Source of the DNA: Massilia polaris
GTDB taxonomy: Bacteria; Pseudomonadota; Gammaproteobacteria; Burkholderiales; Burkholderiaceae_D
Length of the DNA stretch: 64,000 bases
Reading direction: 5' to 3'
Assembly: GCF_012927275.1 (NCBI RefSeq)
Contig: NZ_JABBGG010000001.1
Span: 62,001-126,000, forward strand
Position 1 is the stretch's first letter; the number at the start of each line of letters is the position of its first letter. The notes under the pieces are model-generated. The model saw only the letters and a program-made list of their open reading frames with translations, was not told the DNA's origin and ran no database searches. Below are positions 47,687-58,070 of this stretch, in pieces. Made by a program: the position numbers and the translations under genes.

Positions 47687-48290
47687 TTGGTACGGGCGGA
47701 GCCGGCTGGGCCGGTGGGGTGAATGGAGGCGGTACGTTGCCAGGCGCCGGGCCTTGCGGTGGTACAGGCGACGGCAGCGGCGGCGCGCCGGCCGGCTTGG
47801 CGAGCTCGGCGCCCGGCCTGGATGGCGTGGCCCCGGCCTTGCGCTTGCGCGCGGCCTCGGCGGCGAGTTTCTGTTTTTGTTCTTCGGGAAGCTGCTGATA
47901 TTGCTCCCATTTGGCGCTGCGCTGGTCCTTGTCGATCTTCTTGACGCGCGCATAGTTTTCACGCGCCACTTTGCGCTGTTCGGGCGTCAGCTTGACCCAT
48001 TCGCGCATGCGTTCGTGCATGCGCTGCTGTTCGGCCGGCTGCATCGACGAGAAGCGGTTGGCAATCTCCAGCCATTTCGGCTTGCGCGCCGTTTCCATCC
48101 GGTCCCATTCGCCTTGCAGGGGCGCGAGCGCGGCTTGCTGGGCCGGTGTCAATTCCTTCCAGCCTGGCTTGGTCGCGGCAGCCGGCGACGGGACGGCGCC
48201 AGCCTTCGGCGGGGCCGCGTAAACACCGGCGTGGGCTAACAAGGAGACTGCGGCGGCCACTGCGGCTGCCCGGACGAGCTCCCAGATCAT
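47676..48290 (-). CDS. DUF3106-domain exported protein
   Basis: A 204-residue protein with a signal peptide (AAAVAAAVSLLAHAGVYA) followed by the DUF3106 repeat-like region (PGWKELTPAQQAALAPLQGE, RKPKWLEIANRFSSM, REWVKLTPEQRKVARENY). The tail is rich in Pro and Ala. DUF3106 proteins are periplasmic and of unknown role. Its start overlaps the DUF3619 stop by four bases, so it is coupled to the sigma-factor operon. Confidence 0.88.
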   Translation of the reverse strand: MIWELVRAAAVAAAVSLLAHAGVYAAPPKAGAVPSPAAATKPGWKELTPAQQAALAPLQGEWDRMETARKPKWLEIANRFSSMQPAEQQRMHERMREWVKLTPEQRKVARENYARVKKIDKDQRSAKWEQYQQLPEEQKQKLAAEAARKRKAGATPSRPGAELAKPAGAPPLPSPVPPQGPAPGNVPPPFTPPAQPAPPVPNAK

Positions 48291-48682
48291 TGGGCGCGCT
48301 CGTCGACGTAGGCGTTAAAGCCCTGGTCGAGGTAGGCGGTCAGCGGCAGTTCGTCGGACAGCACGCCAGCGTCCAGCTCGGCGACTTCGGCGATGCGCTG
48401 TTCTTCCTGGTATTGATAGATGCCGGTCAGGCCAACGACCATGACCATCAGCGGCACGGCGACGCCCATGCGGCCGAGCCATTCGAACGAGAACAGGGAA
48501 GAGGCATTGCCGGCAATGGCGCGCTGGGCGGCGCGCAGCGGGATGGCGTTGGCTTTCTTGCGCGATACCGCAAGCTTGCGCGCGGCGGCCAGGCGGTCCG
48601 TGGTCGAAGGCGGCAGGTGATCGAGATTGTCGTTCAAGGCGTGTCTTACCTTGTACGCGAAATTGAGGTCGTCGGTGTTCAT
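48287..48682 (-). CDS. DUF3619-family membrane protein (likely anti-sigma)
   Basis: A 131-residue protein: cytoplasmic start (NTDDLNFAYKVRHALNDNLD), one membrane segment near residues 75-93 (MGVAVPLMVMVVGLTGIYQY) and an acidic periplasmic C-terminus. It follows the ECF-type sigma gene with a four-base overlap. The layout matches a small anti-sigma factor, but that function is inferred from position only. Confidence 0.85.
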   Translation of the reverse strand: MNTDDLNFAYKVRHALNDNLDHLPPSTTDRLAAARKLAVSRKKANAIPLRAAQRAIAGNASSLFSFEWLGRMGVAVPLMVMVVGLTGIYQYQEEQRIAEVAELDAGVLSDELPLTAYLDQGFNAYVDERAQ

Positions 48683-49248
48683 AGTTTAATTCCCTTGGCT
48701 TTGAGCGACGCCGCCAGCGTGTGCGTGGCGCGCGAGCAATGCGTCTTGACGCTGCCCTCCGAACATCCCATCGCCTCGGCCGTTTCAGCCACGTCCATGT
48801 CTTGCCAGTAACGCATGAGGAAGGCTTCGCGTTGACGCGCCGGGAGTTTTTGTACTTCGGCCTCGATCAAACCCAGCGTCTGCATGCGTTCGAACTGGTC
48901 CGCGGTCGACTCGACCGCCCGCGATCCGTCCTCGGCCTCGTAGGCGTCGAGTATATCAAAGTCGTCATGCTCGCCATCGCGCTTTCCCAGCCCCGAAAAC
49001 AGGCTGATCCAGGTATTGCGGACCTTTTCGCGGCGGAAGTAATCGAGGATGGTGTTTTGTAAGATGCGCTGGAACAGCATCGGCAATTCGGCGGCCGGTT
49101 TATCCCCGTATTTTTCGGCGAGCTTGATCATCGCGTCCTGCACGATATCAAGAGCGGACTCATCCTTGCGAACCGCATACACGGCCTGCTTGAATGCGCG
49201 CTTTTCTACATGCGCGAGAAAATCGGAGAGTTCTTTATCTGTTGCCAT
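48679..49248 (-). CDS. ECF-type sigma-70 factor
   Basis: A 189-residue sigma factor of the ECF group. Region 2 is visible in AVRKDESALDIVQDAMIKLAEKYG and LPMLFQRILQNTILDYFRR; region 4 in QKLPARQREAFLMRYWQDMD with the helix AETAEAMGCSEGSVKTHCSR. An insert between the regions (LFSGLGKRDGEHDDF) is polar. ATG at 49248 has a strong GAGGAG ribosome site; a start at 49305 would add 19 residues. It heads the operon with DUF3619, DUF3106 and RDD genes. Confidence 0.9.
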   Translation of the reverse strand: MATDKELSDFLAHVEKRAFKQAVYAVRKDESALDIVQDAMIKLAEKYGDKPAAELPMLFQRILQNTILDYFRREKVRNTWISLFSGLGKRDGEHDDFDILDAYEAEDGSRAVESTADQFERMQTLGLIEAEVQKLPARQREAFLMRYWQDMDVAETAEAMGCSEGSVKTHCSRATHTLAASLKAKGIKL

Positions 49249-49305
49249 GCAAGAGGAGGAACGGTACGGCCGGTCTCGGATGGCCGGGTGGAAAAACTGA
49301 GGCAT

Positions 49306-49725
49306 GCTAGCAAATTACGCGCTGCCTTGCTGAATATTTACGGTTTTTGGCGATAAATGCACCAAAAAATGCGGTTTTTTTATCTTGACCAAAATGGTGC
49401 AACGCAGTAAGGTTACAGCACGCTTTGCAATCCCGAAGCTCAGGTCAGTCGCGGCCGGCTCACAACGCCCGCAACGATTTGACGCGCTTTCATATGTAGG
49501 CAGTTTGCTCTAACCCGCGCCACAAGCGTGAGAGGTTCGCATAACCGCTGCAGAAACTCATGCCAAACGAGTTGCGTTTAGCGTCAGTTCGTAACGTATC
49601 TATGGGTACGTGAAGGACCGGCGTGACCGCAGAAAGAAGGGAAGCCTGAGCACTGTCGCGGCACGCGTATTTCGTTAGGAAAGAGCATCCGATCACCTCC
49701 CAATGGGTTTTGAAAGGAATGTATC
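49306..49725 (+). promoter_or_regulatory. Long untranslated leader/promoter region of ilvI
   Basis: A 420-base region without a convincing gene, before ilvI. It starts with a T/A-rich part (TTTTTTATCTTGACC around 49375-49390, possible -35) that probably holds the divergent promoters. A 17-codon frame (49560-49613, MPNELRLASVRNVSMGT) has only two Leu and two Val codons and no good ribosome site. Several short inverted repeats occur (for example ACGTATCTATGGGTACGT at 49594). The ilvI ATG has AAAGGAATG nearby. The length suggests RNA-based control of branched-chain amino acid synthesis; no specific riboswitch was recognised. Confidence 0.5.
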
Positions 49726-51453
49726 ATGAGTAACGAATCAGCAGCTCCCATCACGGGCGCTGAGATAGTCGTGCGTTGCCTGGCCGAAGAGGGCGTCAAG
49801 CACGTCTTTGGTTATCCGGGCGGGGCAGTCCTCTATATCTACGACGCCATCTTCCAGCAAGACAAATTCCAGCACGTATTGGTGCGCCATGAACAGGCGG
49901 CCGTCCACGCTGCCGACGCCTACTCGCGCAGCTCGAATACGGTTGGGGTAGCGCTGGTCACCTCCGGACCGGGCGTCACCAATGCCGTCACCGGCCTGTC
50001 GACCGCGTACATGGACTCGATCCCGATGGTGGTGATCTCCGGCCAGGTGCCGAGCCACGCCATTGGCCAGGACGCCTTTCAGGAATGCGACACGGTGGGC
50101 ATCACCCGCCCCGTGGTCAAGCATAACTTCCTGGTCAAGGATGTCCGCGACCTCGCCTTGACCATCAAGAAAGCATTCTTCATCGCCAGGACCGGCCGTC
50201 CGGGACCGGTGCTGGTCGATATCCCTAAAGACATCAGCATGCACAAGTGCGTCTACGATTATCCGAAGGAGATCGAGATGCGCTCGTACAAGCCGGTGGA
50301 CAAGGGCCACACCGGGCAGATTCGCAAGGCGGTGCAGATGCTGCTGCAGGCCGAACGGCCGATGATCTATAGCGGCGGCGGCGTCATCCTCGCGAATGCC
50401 GCTCCGGAACTGAACCGCATCGTCGACAAGCTCGGTTTCCCGGTCACCAACACCTTGATGGGCCTGGGCGGCTGCCGCGCGTCGAACAAGAACTTCGTCG
50501 GCATGCCTGGCATGCACGGCACCTACGAAGCGAACATGGCGATGCAGCACTGCGACGTCCTGATCGCCATTGGCGCCCGTTTCGACGACCGCGTGATAGG
50601 CAACCCCAAGCACTTCGCCTCGAATCCGCGCAAGATCATCCACATCGACATTGATCCATCCTCGATTTCCAAGCGGGTCAAGGTCGACATTCCGATCGTC
50701 GGCAACGTCAAGGAAGTGCTGGTCGAATTCTTGGCCCAGCTCGATGCCGCCGAGATCAAGCCGAACGCCGCCGCCGTCCAGGACTGGTGGAAGCAGATCG
50801 ACGAATGGCGCGGCCGCGAATGCCTGAAGTACCAGGATTCCGACATCCTGATCAAACCGCAGTCGGTCATTGAAAAAGTGTGGGAAGTGACCAAGGGCGA
50901 CGCCTTCATCACCTCCGACGTCGGCCAGCACCAGATGTGGGCCGCGCAGTACTACCCGTTCGACAAGCCGCGCCGCTGGATCAATTCCGGCGGCCTGGGC
51001 ACGATGGGCGTCGGCCTGCCGTACGCCATGGGCGTGCAGATGGCCAATCCCGATGCGACGGTCGCCTGCATCACCGGCGAAGGCTCGATCCAGATGTGCA
51101 TCCAGGAGCTTGCCACCTGCAAGCAGTACCACCTGACGCCAAAGATCATCATGCTCAACAACCGTTTCCTCGGCATGGTGCGCCAGTGGCAGGAGATTGA
51201 CTACGGCTCGCGCTATTCCGAGTCGTACATGGACTCGCTGCCGGACTTCGAAAAGCTTGCCGAGGCCTATGGCCACGTGGGCATGAAGATCGAAAAACCG
51301 GGCGACGTCGACGGCGCCTTGAAAGAAGCGTTCGGCATGAAGGACCGCCTCGTGTTCATGAACTTCATCACCGACCAGTCCGAGAACGTCTGGCCGATGG
51401 TCAAGTCGGGCAAGGGCCTGTCCGAAATGCTGCTCGGATCGGAGGACCTGTAA
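49726..51453 (+). CDS. ilvI: Acetolactate synthase large subunit
   Basis: A 575-residue thiamine-diphosphate enzyme that condenses pyruvate to acetolactate (valine/leucine) or acetohydroxybutyrate (isoleucine). Visible are the N-terminal Glu region KHVFGYPGGAVLYIYD, RHEQAAVHAADAYSR, the ThDP motif ITGEGSIQMCIQELATCKQY (G-D/E-G-S...) and the FAD-type middle domain. It is followed directly by ilvH and then ilvC. Confidence 0.96.
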   Translation: MSNESAAPITGAEIVVRCLAEEGVKHVFGYPGGAVLYIYDAIFQQDKFQHVLVRHEQAAVHAADAYSRSSNTVGVALVTSGPGVTNAVTGLSTAYMDSIPMVVISGQVPSHAIGQDAFQECDTVGITRPVVKHNFLVKDVRDLALTIKKAFFIARTGRPGPVLVDIPKDISMHKCVYDYPKEIEMRSYKPVDKGHTGQIRKAVQMLLQAERPMIYSGGGVILANAAPELNRIVDKLGFPVTNTLMGLGGCRASNKNFVGMPGMHGTYEANMAMQHCDVLIAIGARFDDRVIGNPKHFASNPRKIIHIDIDPSSISKRVKVDIPIVGNVKEVLVEFLAQLDAAEIKPNAAAVQDWWKQIDEWRGRECLKYQDSDILIKPQSVIEKVWEVTKGDAFITSDVGQHQMWAAQYYPFDKPRRWINSGGLGTMGVGLPYAMGVQMANPDATVACITGEGSIQMCIQELATCKQYHLTPKIIMLNNRFLGMVRQWQEIDYGSRYSESYMDSLPDFEKLAEAYGHVGMKIEKPGDVDGALKEAFGMKDRLVFMNFITDQSENVWPMVKSGKGLSEMLLGSEDL

Positions 51454-51945
51454 ATGCGCCATATTATTTCTGTACTACTTGAGAACGAAGCCGGTGCGTT
51501 GTCGCGCGTCGTGGGCCTGTTCTCCGCGCGCGGCTACAACATCGAAACGCTGACCGTTGCACCGACCGAAGACGCCACCCTGTCGCGCATGACCATCGTC
51601 ACCAGCGGCTCGGACGACATCATCGAGCAGATCACCAAGCACCTGAACCGGCTGATCGAAGTCGTCAAGGTGGTCGACCTAACCGAAGGCGCGCACATCG
51701 AGCGCGAGCTCATGCTGATCAAGGTCAGGGCGGTCGGCAAGGAACGCGAAGAGATGAAGCGCACCGCCGACATTTTCCGCGGCCGCATCATCGACGTCAC
51801 CGAGAAGACCTACACGATCGAACTGACCGGCAACAAGGGCAAGCTCGACGCGTTCATCGACTCCATCGACCGCGCCTCGATTTTAGAGACCGTGCGCACC
51901 GGCGGATCGGGCATCGGCCGCGGCGAACGCATCCTCAAAGTTTAA
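51454..51945 (+). CDS. ilvH: Acetolactate synthase small (regulatory) subunit
   Basis: A 163-residue regulatory subunit with an N-terminal ACT domain (HIISVLLENEAGALSRVVGLF, SARGYNIETLTVAPTE) that binds valine for feedback control of IlvI. The C-terminal half is ERELMLIKVRAVGKEREEM. Its ATG directly follows the ilvI stop codon. Confidence 0.97.
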   Translation: MRHIISVLLENEAGALSRVVGLFSARGYNIETLTVAPTEDATLSRMTIVTSGSDDIIEQITKHLNRLIEVVKVVDLTEGAHIERELMLIKVRAVGKEREEMKRTADIFRGRIIDVTEKTYTIELTGNKGKLDAFIDSIDRASILETVRTGGSGIGRGERILKV

Positions 51946-51974
51946 ATTCAAATACCCCACACTAAAGAATATAG

Positions 51975-53000
<1,026 letters not shown>

Positions 53001-53017
53001 GTTCACGCGAGCTCAGC

Positions 53018-53079
53018 ATGGGTTCCCGTTTTCGCGGGAACGACGATCTGTCGTCGTTCCCGCGAAAACGGGAACCCAT
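53018..53079. repeat. Palindrome with 29-bp perfect arms, GTTCCCGCG family
   Basis: Two exact 29-base arms (starting ATGGGTTCCCG) flank TCTG, 18 bases after the ilvC stop. It is a double-length member of the family at 521 and 37610 and may help end the ilv transcript, though no T-run follows. Confidence 0.85.
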
Positions 53080-53223
53080 CACCCGTAACAAAATCCCTGG
53101 ACTCTCCCAAGGCCCCAATCAAACCAATTTGCAACTTTTTATTACCATCCCCCAGCAAATATTGATTTGATTGTATCGTTGACACAACGCGGTCATCCGC
53201 GCATCAACCCTTGGAGAAAAACA

Positions 53224-53970
53224 ATGTCGTTCAAAACCGTCCTCGTCCTTGCCAGCGTCGCGCTGGCTTCGCAAGCCTATGCCCAGTCGACCGCCGGCAC
53301 CATGGTCGTCGTCCCCGCATTCGGCGAAGTCACCCACCCCAACGACGAGGCCCTTGCCCATTTCATGATCGAAGAGCAGGACAAGGATAAGACCGCGGCC
53401 GCATCGCGCGTCAACCAGAAGATGAAGCAGGGCACCGAAATCATCCGCAAGGAAGATCCGCGGGCCAAGCTGAAAACCTACGGCTACTACACCTATCCGG
53501 TCTACTCGGAAGTTCGCCCGTTGCCAAACGGCACGATGCCGAAGCCAAACATCGTCGGCTGGCGGGTAGGGCAGTATCTGGAAGTAAAGACCCACAACCT
53601 GACCGGCCTGCCGAAGACGGCGGCCGCCGCGCAAAAAATCCTGGGGCTGAACGGCCTGAACTACGGCCTCTCCCCGGAGACAACCAAAAAACTCGATGAG
53701 CAGCGCATCGCCGTCACCTACAGCAACCTGAGCGAACGCATCGCCTCGATCGCCAAAGCAATGGGCCGCCAGCCGGCTGACGCCGTGCTCGACACGGTCG
53801 ATTTCGAAGGCTCGGGTAATTACGCCGGCGGCCAGGAGCGCGTCGAAGGCATGGGCATGCGCGCCGCAAAGGCACAAATGGCCGACTCGGGCCAGGTCGC
53901 AGAGCCGAGTTTCGAGCCCGGCGAAACCACGCTGCAAATGCGTCTCGTAGGAAAGGTGAAGTTCAAGTAA
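53224..53970 (+). CDS. SIMPL-domain (DUF541) exported protein
   Basis: A 248-residue protein with a signal peptide (MSFKTVLVLASVALASQAYA) and a SIMPL domain. It matches in TMVVVPAFGEVTHPNDEALAH, then YPVYSEVRP and VGWRVGQYLEVKTHNLTGL. Such proteins are periplasmic with no agreed biochemical role. ATG at 53224 follows TTGGAGAAAAAC. It sits between ilvC and pssA on the same strand; whether it is co-transcribed is unclear because of the palindrome before it. Confidence 0.85.
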   Translation: MSFKTVLVLASVALASQAYAQSTAGTMVVVPAFGEVTHPNDEALAHFMIEEQDKDKTAAASRVNQKMKQGTEIIRKEDPRAKLKTYGYYTYPVYSEVRPLPNGTMPKPNIVGWRVGQYLEVKTHNLTGLPKTAAAAQKILGLNGLNYGLSPETTKKLDEQRIAVTYSNLSERIASIAKAMGRQPADAVLDTVDFEGSGNYAGGQERVEGMGMRAAKAQMADSGQVAEPSFEPGETTLQMRLVGKVKFK

Positions 53971-54095
53971 CAGTATCTGTTCGCTAAGTTGGCGGGCCGC
54001 CTACTATAATAAGGTGGCCCGGGATACCTGGGCACAGGCGCGCCTCAACAGGGCGCGGCCGCAAAGAGCGACACAATCACTTGAAACGGAAACTT

Positions 54096-54959
54096 ATGCC
54101 CTCCTTCCCACGCCGCCGAAAACCCGGAACCCTGTCCGCGAAGCCCGCGAAACTTCCCCGTTTCCGCCGCCGCCAGAAATTCGACGCCGCCGGCATGCCG
54201 GTGCGTTCGCGCGGGATCTACCTGCTGCCTAACGCGTTCACGACAGCGGCGCTGTTCTGCGGCTTCTACGCGATCGTCATGTCGATGAACCAGCGCTTCG
54301 AATACGCAGCGTGGGCGATTTTCATCGCGATGATCCTCGACAGCCTGGACGGCCGCATCGCGCGCCTGACCAACACCCAATCCGAATTCGGCGCCCAGTA
54401 CGACAGCCTGTCCGACATGGTGTCGTTCGGCGCCGCGCCCGCGCTGGTGATCTACGAATGGTCGCTGCGCGGCTTGGGCAAGCTTGGCTGGATCGCCGCC
54501 TTCGTCTACTGCGCCGGCGCCGCACTGCGCCTGGCCCGCTTCAATACAAACATCGAAGTCGTCGACAAGCGCTTCTTCCAGGGCATGCCCAGCCCTGCGG
54601 CCGCGGCGATGGTCGCCGGCTTTGTGCTGCTGATGAACGACCTTGAAATCAGCGGCTTCCGCATGCCGTGGATCTCGTTCGCCATCGCGCTGTTCGCCGG
54701 CCTGACGATGGTCACCAACGTGCCGTACTACAGCTTCAAGGACGTGAACTTCCGCAAGTCGGTGCCGTTCATCGTGGTGTTCCTGATCGCGCTGGCGCTG
54801 GCGCTGGTCTCGATCGACCCGCCCAAAGTTTTGATGCCGATTTTTGTTTTATATGGTTTATCCGGTTATGCCGTGTATCTCTGGCGCCTTGCGAAGGGCA
54901 AGCCAGTGAGCATCGTGCAGACCGACGACGAACCGGTTGACGCGAGCGAGCGCCGCTGA
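54096..54959 (+). CDS. pssA: CDP-diacylglycerol-serine O-phosphatidyltransferase
   Basis: A 287-residue membrane enzyme making phosphatidylserine, the precursor of phosphatidylethanolamine. The CDP-alcohol phosphatidyltransferase motif is complete: DSLDGRIARLTNT, then SEFGAQYDSLSDMVSFG (D-G-x2-A-R ... G-x3-D-x3-D). About six to eight membrane segments follow. It begins with a basic 40-residue stretch and a first helix LPNAFTTAALFCGFYAIVM. Position between ilvIHC and leuA is the common betaproteobacterial order. Confidence 0.93.
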   Translation: MPSFPRRRKPGTLSAKPAKLPRFRRRQKFDAAGMPVRSRGIYLLPNAFTTAALFCGFYAIVMSMNQRFEYAAWAIFIAMILDSLDGRIARLTNTQSEFGAQYDSLSDMVSFGAAPALVIYEWSLRGLGKLGWIAAFVYCAGAALRLARFNTNIEVVDKRFFQGMPSPAAAAMVAGFVLLMNDLEISGFRMPWISFAIALFAGLTMVTNVPYYSFKDVNFRKSVPFIVVFLIALALALVSIDPPKVLMPIFVLYGLSGYAVYLWRLAKGKPVSIVQTDDEPVDASERR

Positions 54960-55020
54960 CCGTCGACGTTGGTCGATGGCGGGGCGCCTGCAATTTATTT
55001 AGCCTATACGGAGCCCCTCC

Positions 55021-56565
55021 ATGACCAACTCGAACCGCCTCATCATTTTTGACACGACCCTGCGCGACGGCGAACAATCGCCGGGCGCATCGATGACCCG
55101 CGAGGAGAAGGTCCGCATCGCCCGCCAGCTGGAACGGCTGCGTGTCGACGTCATCGAAGCCGGCTTCGCAGCGGCTTCGCCGGGCGACTTCGAAGCGATC
55201 CGCGCAATCGCCAGCGTCATCAAGGACTCCACCATCTGCTCGCTGTCGCGCGCCAATGAACGCGACATCGCGCGCGCCGCTGAAGCGCTGCTGCCGGCGC
55301 CGCGCAAACGCATCCACACCTTCATCGCCACCTCGCCGCTGCACATGCAGGTCAAGCTGCGCATGTCGCCTGAACAGGTGCTGGAACAGGCCAAACAGGC
55401 CATTCGTTACGCACGCCAGCACACCGACGACATCGAGTTCAGCCCGGAAGACGGCAGCCGTTCGGAAGAAGACTTCCTGTGCCGCGTGCTGGAAGGCGTG
55501 ATCGCCGAAGGCGCCACCACCATCAACTTCCCCGATACCGTCGGCTACGCGGTGCCGGAAGTATTCGGCGAAACCATCCGCCGCCTGCGCGAACGCATCC
55601 CGAACTCGGACAAGGCCATCTGGTCGGTCCACTGCCACAACGACCTCGGCCTCGCGGTCGCCAATTCACTGGCGGGCGTCACCATCGGCGGCGCGCGCCA
55701 GATCGAATGCACGATCAACGGCCTGGGTGAAAGGGCTGGGAACACGGCGCTGGAAGAAGTGGTGATGGCGGTGCGCACGCGCCCGGACATCTTCAAGCTT
55801 GAACTGGGCATCGACACCACGCAGATCGTGGCCGCGTCGAAGATGGTCTCGCAGATTACCGGCTTCGCGGTGCAGCCGAACAAGGCGGTCGTCGGCGCCA
55901 ACGCGTTCGCGCACGCATCCGGCATCCACCAGGATGGCATGCTGAAATCGCGCGAGACCTACGAGATCATGCGCGCCGAAGATGTGGGCTGGGCCGCGAC
56001 CAAGATCGTGCTCGGCAAGCTCTCGGGCCGCAACGCGTTCAAGCAGCGCCTTCAGGAACTGGGTATCGACCTCAAGACCGAGGACGACGTGAACGCGGCG
56101 TTCGCGCGCTTCAAGGAACTGGCCGACCGCAAGTCGGAGATCTTCGACGAAGACATCATGGCGCTGGTATCCGACGAAGAGCACGCGAGCGAGGGCGAGC
56201 ATTACCGCTTCGTCTCGCTGGCGCAGCAGTCCGAGACTGGCAAGACGCCGAAGGCGAAGGTCGTGTTCACCATGGACGGCCAGGAACACACCTGCGAAGG
56301 CGAGGGCGACGGCCCGGTCGACGCGACGGTCAACGCGATTGAAAAGCAGGCCGCCAGCGGCGCCGAGCTGGTGCTGTTCTCGATCAACGCGATCAGCAAC
56401 GGCACCGAGTCGCAGGGCGAAGTGACGATGCGCCTGTCGCGGTCCGGGCGGATTGTGAATGGGGTGGGGTCTGACCCCGACATTATTGTGGCGTCGGCCA
56501 AGGCGTACCTGTCGGGGCTGAACAAGCTGCATTCGAAGATCGAGCGGGTCAACCCGCAGCTGTAA
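55021..56565 (+). CDS. leuA: 2-isopropylmalate synthase
   Basis: A 514-residue enzyme that starts leucine biosynthesis by joining acetyl-CoA to 2-oxoisovalerate. The catalytic barrel begins [18 protein letters not shown] and shows [17 protein letters not shown] and [19 protein letters not shown] (metal His and catalytic region). The C-terminal regulatory domain carries the leucine site. A GGGGTCTGACCCC palindrome lies inside the C-terminal coding region (56467). Confidence 0.97.
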   Translation: MTNSNRLIIFDTTLRDGEQSPGASMTREEKVRIARQLERLRVDVIEAGFAAASPGDFEAIRAIASVIKDSTICSLSRANERDIARAAEALLPAPRKRIHTFIATSPLHMQVKLRMSPEQVLEQAKQAIRYARQHTDDIEFSPEDGSRSEEDFLCRVLEGVIAEGATTINFPDTVGYAVPEVFGETIRRLRERIPNSDKAIWSVHCHNDLGLAVANSLAGVTIGGARQIECTINGLGERAGNTALEEVVMAVRTRPDIFKLELGIDTTQIVAASKMVSQITGFAVQPNKAVVGANAFAHASGIHQDGMLKSRETYEIMRAEDVGWAATKIVLGKLSGRNAFKQRLQELGIDLKTEDDVNAAFARFKELADRKSEIFDEDIMALVSDEEHASEGEHYRFVSLAQQSETGKTPKAKVVFTMDGQEHTCEGEGDGPVDATVNAIEKQAASGAELVLFSINAISNGTESQGEVTMRLSRSGRIVNGVGSDPDIIVASAKAYLSGLNKLHSKIERVNPQL

Positions 56566-56584
56566 CAATGCGCAGCAAACTTCG

Positions 56585-57100
56585 CTAGCGCTCGCGCGCG
56601 TAGCGGCTCGGCGGCTGGCCCACATGCCGGCTGAAAGCGGTGCTGAACGTGCTGGCCGAGCCATAACCCACGCGTTCGGCCACTTCGGCGAGCCCTACGT
56701 CGTGGTGGCGGAGCAGATCCTTCGCCACCGCCATGCGCCAGGCCAGCAGGTACTCCATTGGCGGCATGCCCACGGCGCGCGTGAACCGGTCGAAGAACGC
56801 CGAGCGCGAAAGCGCTGCCTTCTTCGCCAGTTGGGCCATCGTCCAGGTTCGCGCCGGATCGCCATGCATCTGCCGCATCGCTACCGCGAGCCGCTCATCG
56901 GCCAGTCCGCGCAGCAGTCCCGGAGGTGCGTCTTTCCCCGCCGCCGAGCGCAACGCTTCAATCAGCAGCACTTCCACGAGGCGCGTGAGCACCAGCTCGC
57001 GGCCAACCTTCCGCTCGCTCGATTCCTCGGCGACCCCCAGGGACCTCGTTCCGACGGTCTCGCGGCACTTGCTGTCGTCCACCGTGTCATGCACGCCCAA
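56585..57100 (-). pseudogene. AraC-family regulator, N-terminal domain missing
   Basis: 171 residues contain a full AraC-type double helix-turn-helix (TMAQLAKKAALSRSAFFDRF, VGLAEVAERVGYGSASTFS, RHVGQPPSRYARER) and a short linker (GRELVLTRLVEVLLIEAL). The cupin-type sensing domain expected in front (about 120 more residues) is absent. The same frame continues upstream into sequence (RHFWFRDPAALGVHD) that does not look like a cupin. This is most likely a 5'-truncated regulator. It could still make a DNA-binding domain if a start such as the GTG at 57100 is used. Confidence 0.6.
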
Positions 57101-57263
57101 AGCTGCCGGGTCGCGAAACCAGAAATGGCGGAGGCCGATGTTCTGATCGCGCCAGCTGTTCGCGGTCCGGGGATGTCGGCCAGGGACGAACAGGAACGCG
57201 CGATCCTGGCGGGCGACAACGCCGCACGCGCGGCGCTGTCTCGCATCAGGATGACGGCGCGTG

Positions 57264-57953
57264 TCACCAGTCCTGCTTCGTCGCTTCCTGTTCGTCGGGC
57301 GGGCAAGTGGTCAGCTTCGGCTTGATCCCGTGCTGCATGCTGTCGATGCCGTCCGGCGCATGGTTCGATTCGATCGTCACGCAATACGTCCCGTTGGCGC
57401 CAACCACGCGGTAGCGCCGCCGTCCATACCCGCCCGGATCAATAATCTCGGTGACCTTCGGCGCCTCGTACCATCTGTTCGGCGCCATATCGTGCGCCTT
57501 CTGCATCGCGCGCTCCAGCCGCATCTGCGTCGAAATGGATTTGGCGCGAATCAGCTTGCTCTTGTTCGCTTCTTGTAACGCTCGATCAATTCCGCCAACG
57601 GCGCTCCTGGCCCGGTCCATCATGCTGATGCCAGGCACGGGCGCAGGCTCCTCGTCGGCGGGTAGATCGGCCGACGCAGATGGAAGCGCTTTACGCTGCC
57701 GAGTTGGAGCGGCCTGAACCCGCAGTTGCGGAGCGATGGCCGCGCGTATTGGAATCAGCGGCCGCGGCGCTGTTACCGGCTCCGGCTTCGGTACAAGCAG
57801 CCATTGGATGCGACTACCGGAGTCGTTGTCATTATCGACGCTGACCCGGTTGCTGAGACGCCATCCGTACAGCAGTGCCAAGTGTATGGCCACGGTCAGC
57901 GCGAGCGCAACCGGCCGGCGGTTATTGTCAGGGAAGGGCGAAGTCGGCGTCAT
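57264..57953 (-). CDS. TonB-like anchored protein of unknown function
   Basis: A 229-residue protein, family not recognised. It has a single N-terminal membrane segment (RPVALALTVAIHLALLYGW) followed by a Pro-rich stretch (LLVPKPEPVTAPRPLIPI), the outline of TonB-like envelope-spanning proteins. The C-terminal 100 residues are conserved-looking (WYEAPKVTEIIDPGG, YRVVGANGTYCVTIE) but unknown. ATG at 57953 gives MTPTSPFPDNN. It may act at the inner membrane with its C-terminus in the periplasm. Confidence 0.65.
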   Translation of the reverse strand: MTPTSPFPDNNRRPVALALTVAIHLALLYGWRLSNRVSVDNDNDSGSRIQWLLVPKPEPVTAPRPLIPIRAAIAPQLRVQAAPTRQRKALPSASADLPADEEPAPVPGISMMDRARSAVGGIDRALQEANKSKLIRAKSISTQMRLERAMQKAHDMAPNRWYEAPKVTEIIDPGGYGRRRYRVVGANGTYCVTIESNHAPDGIDSMQHGIKPKLTTCPPDEQEATKQDW

Positions 57954-58070
57954 CAAACGGCAGTATAGGCAGGCTCTTGCGCAAACACGACCGTTATATC
58001 TGCTAGCTCCGGCTTACGTGCCCTCACTGTAAGATGGACCCTATCTCCATGCATCGAATGAAGTCGCTAA

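Noticed and set aside
49560-49613. Classical attenuator leader peptide for ilvI
   Set aside because: Only two Leu and two Val codons without a run, no good ribosome site, and no terminator directly after.
49738-51462. 574-codon minus-strand frame opposite ilvI
   Set aside because: No motif, and ilvI is certain.
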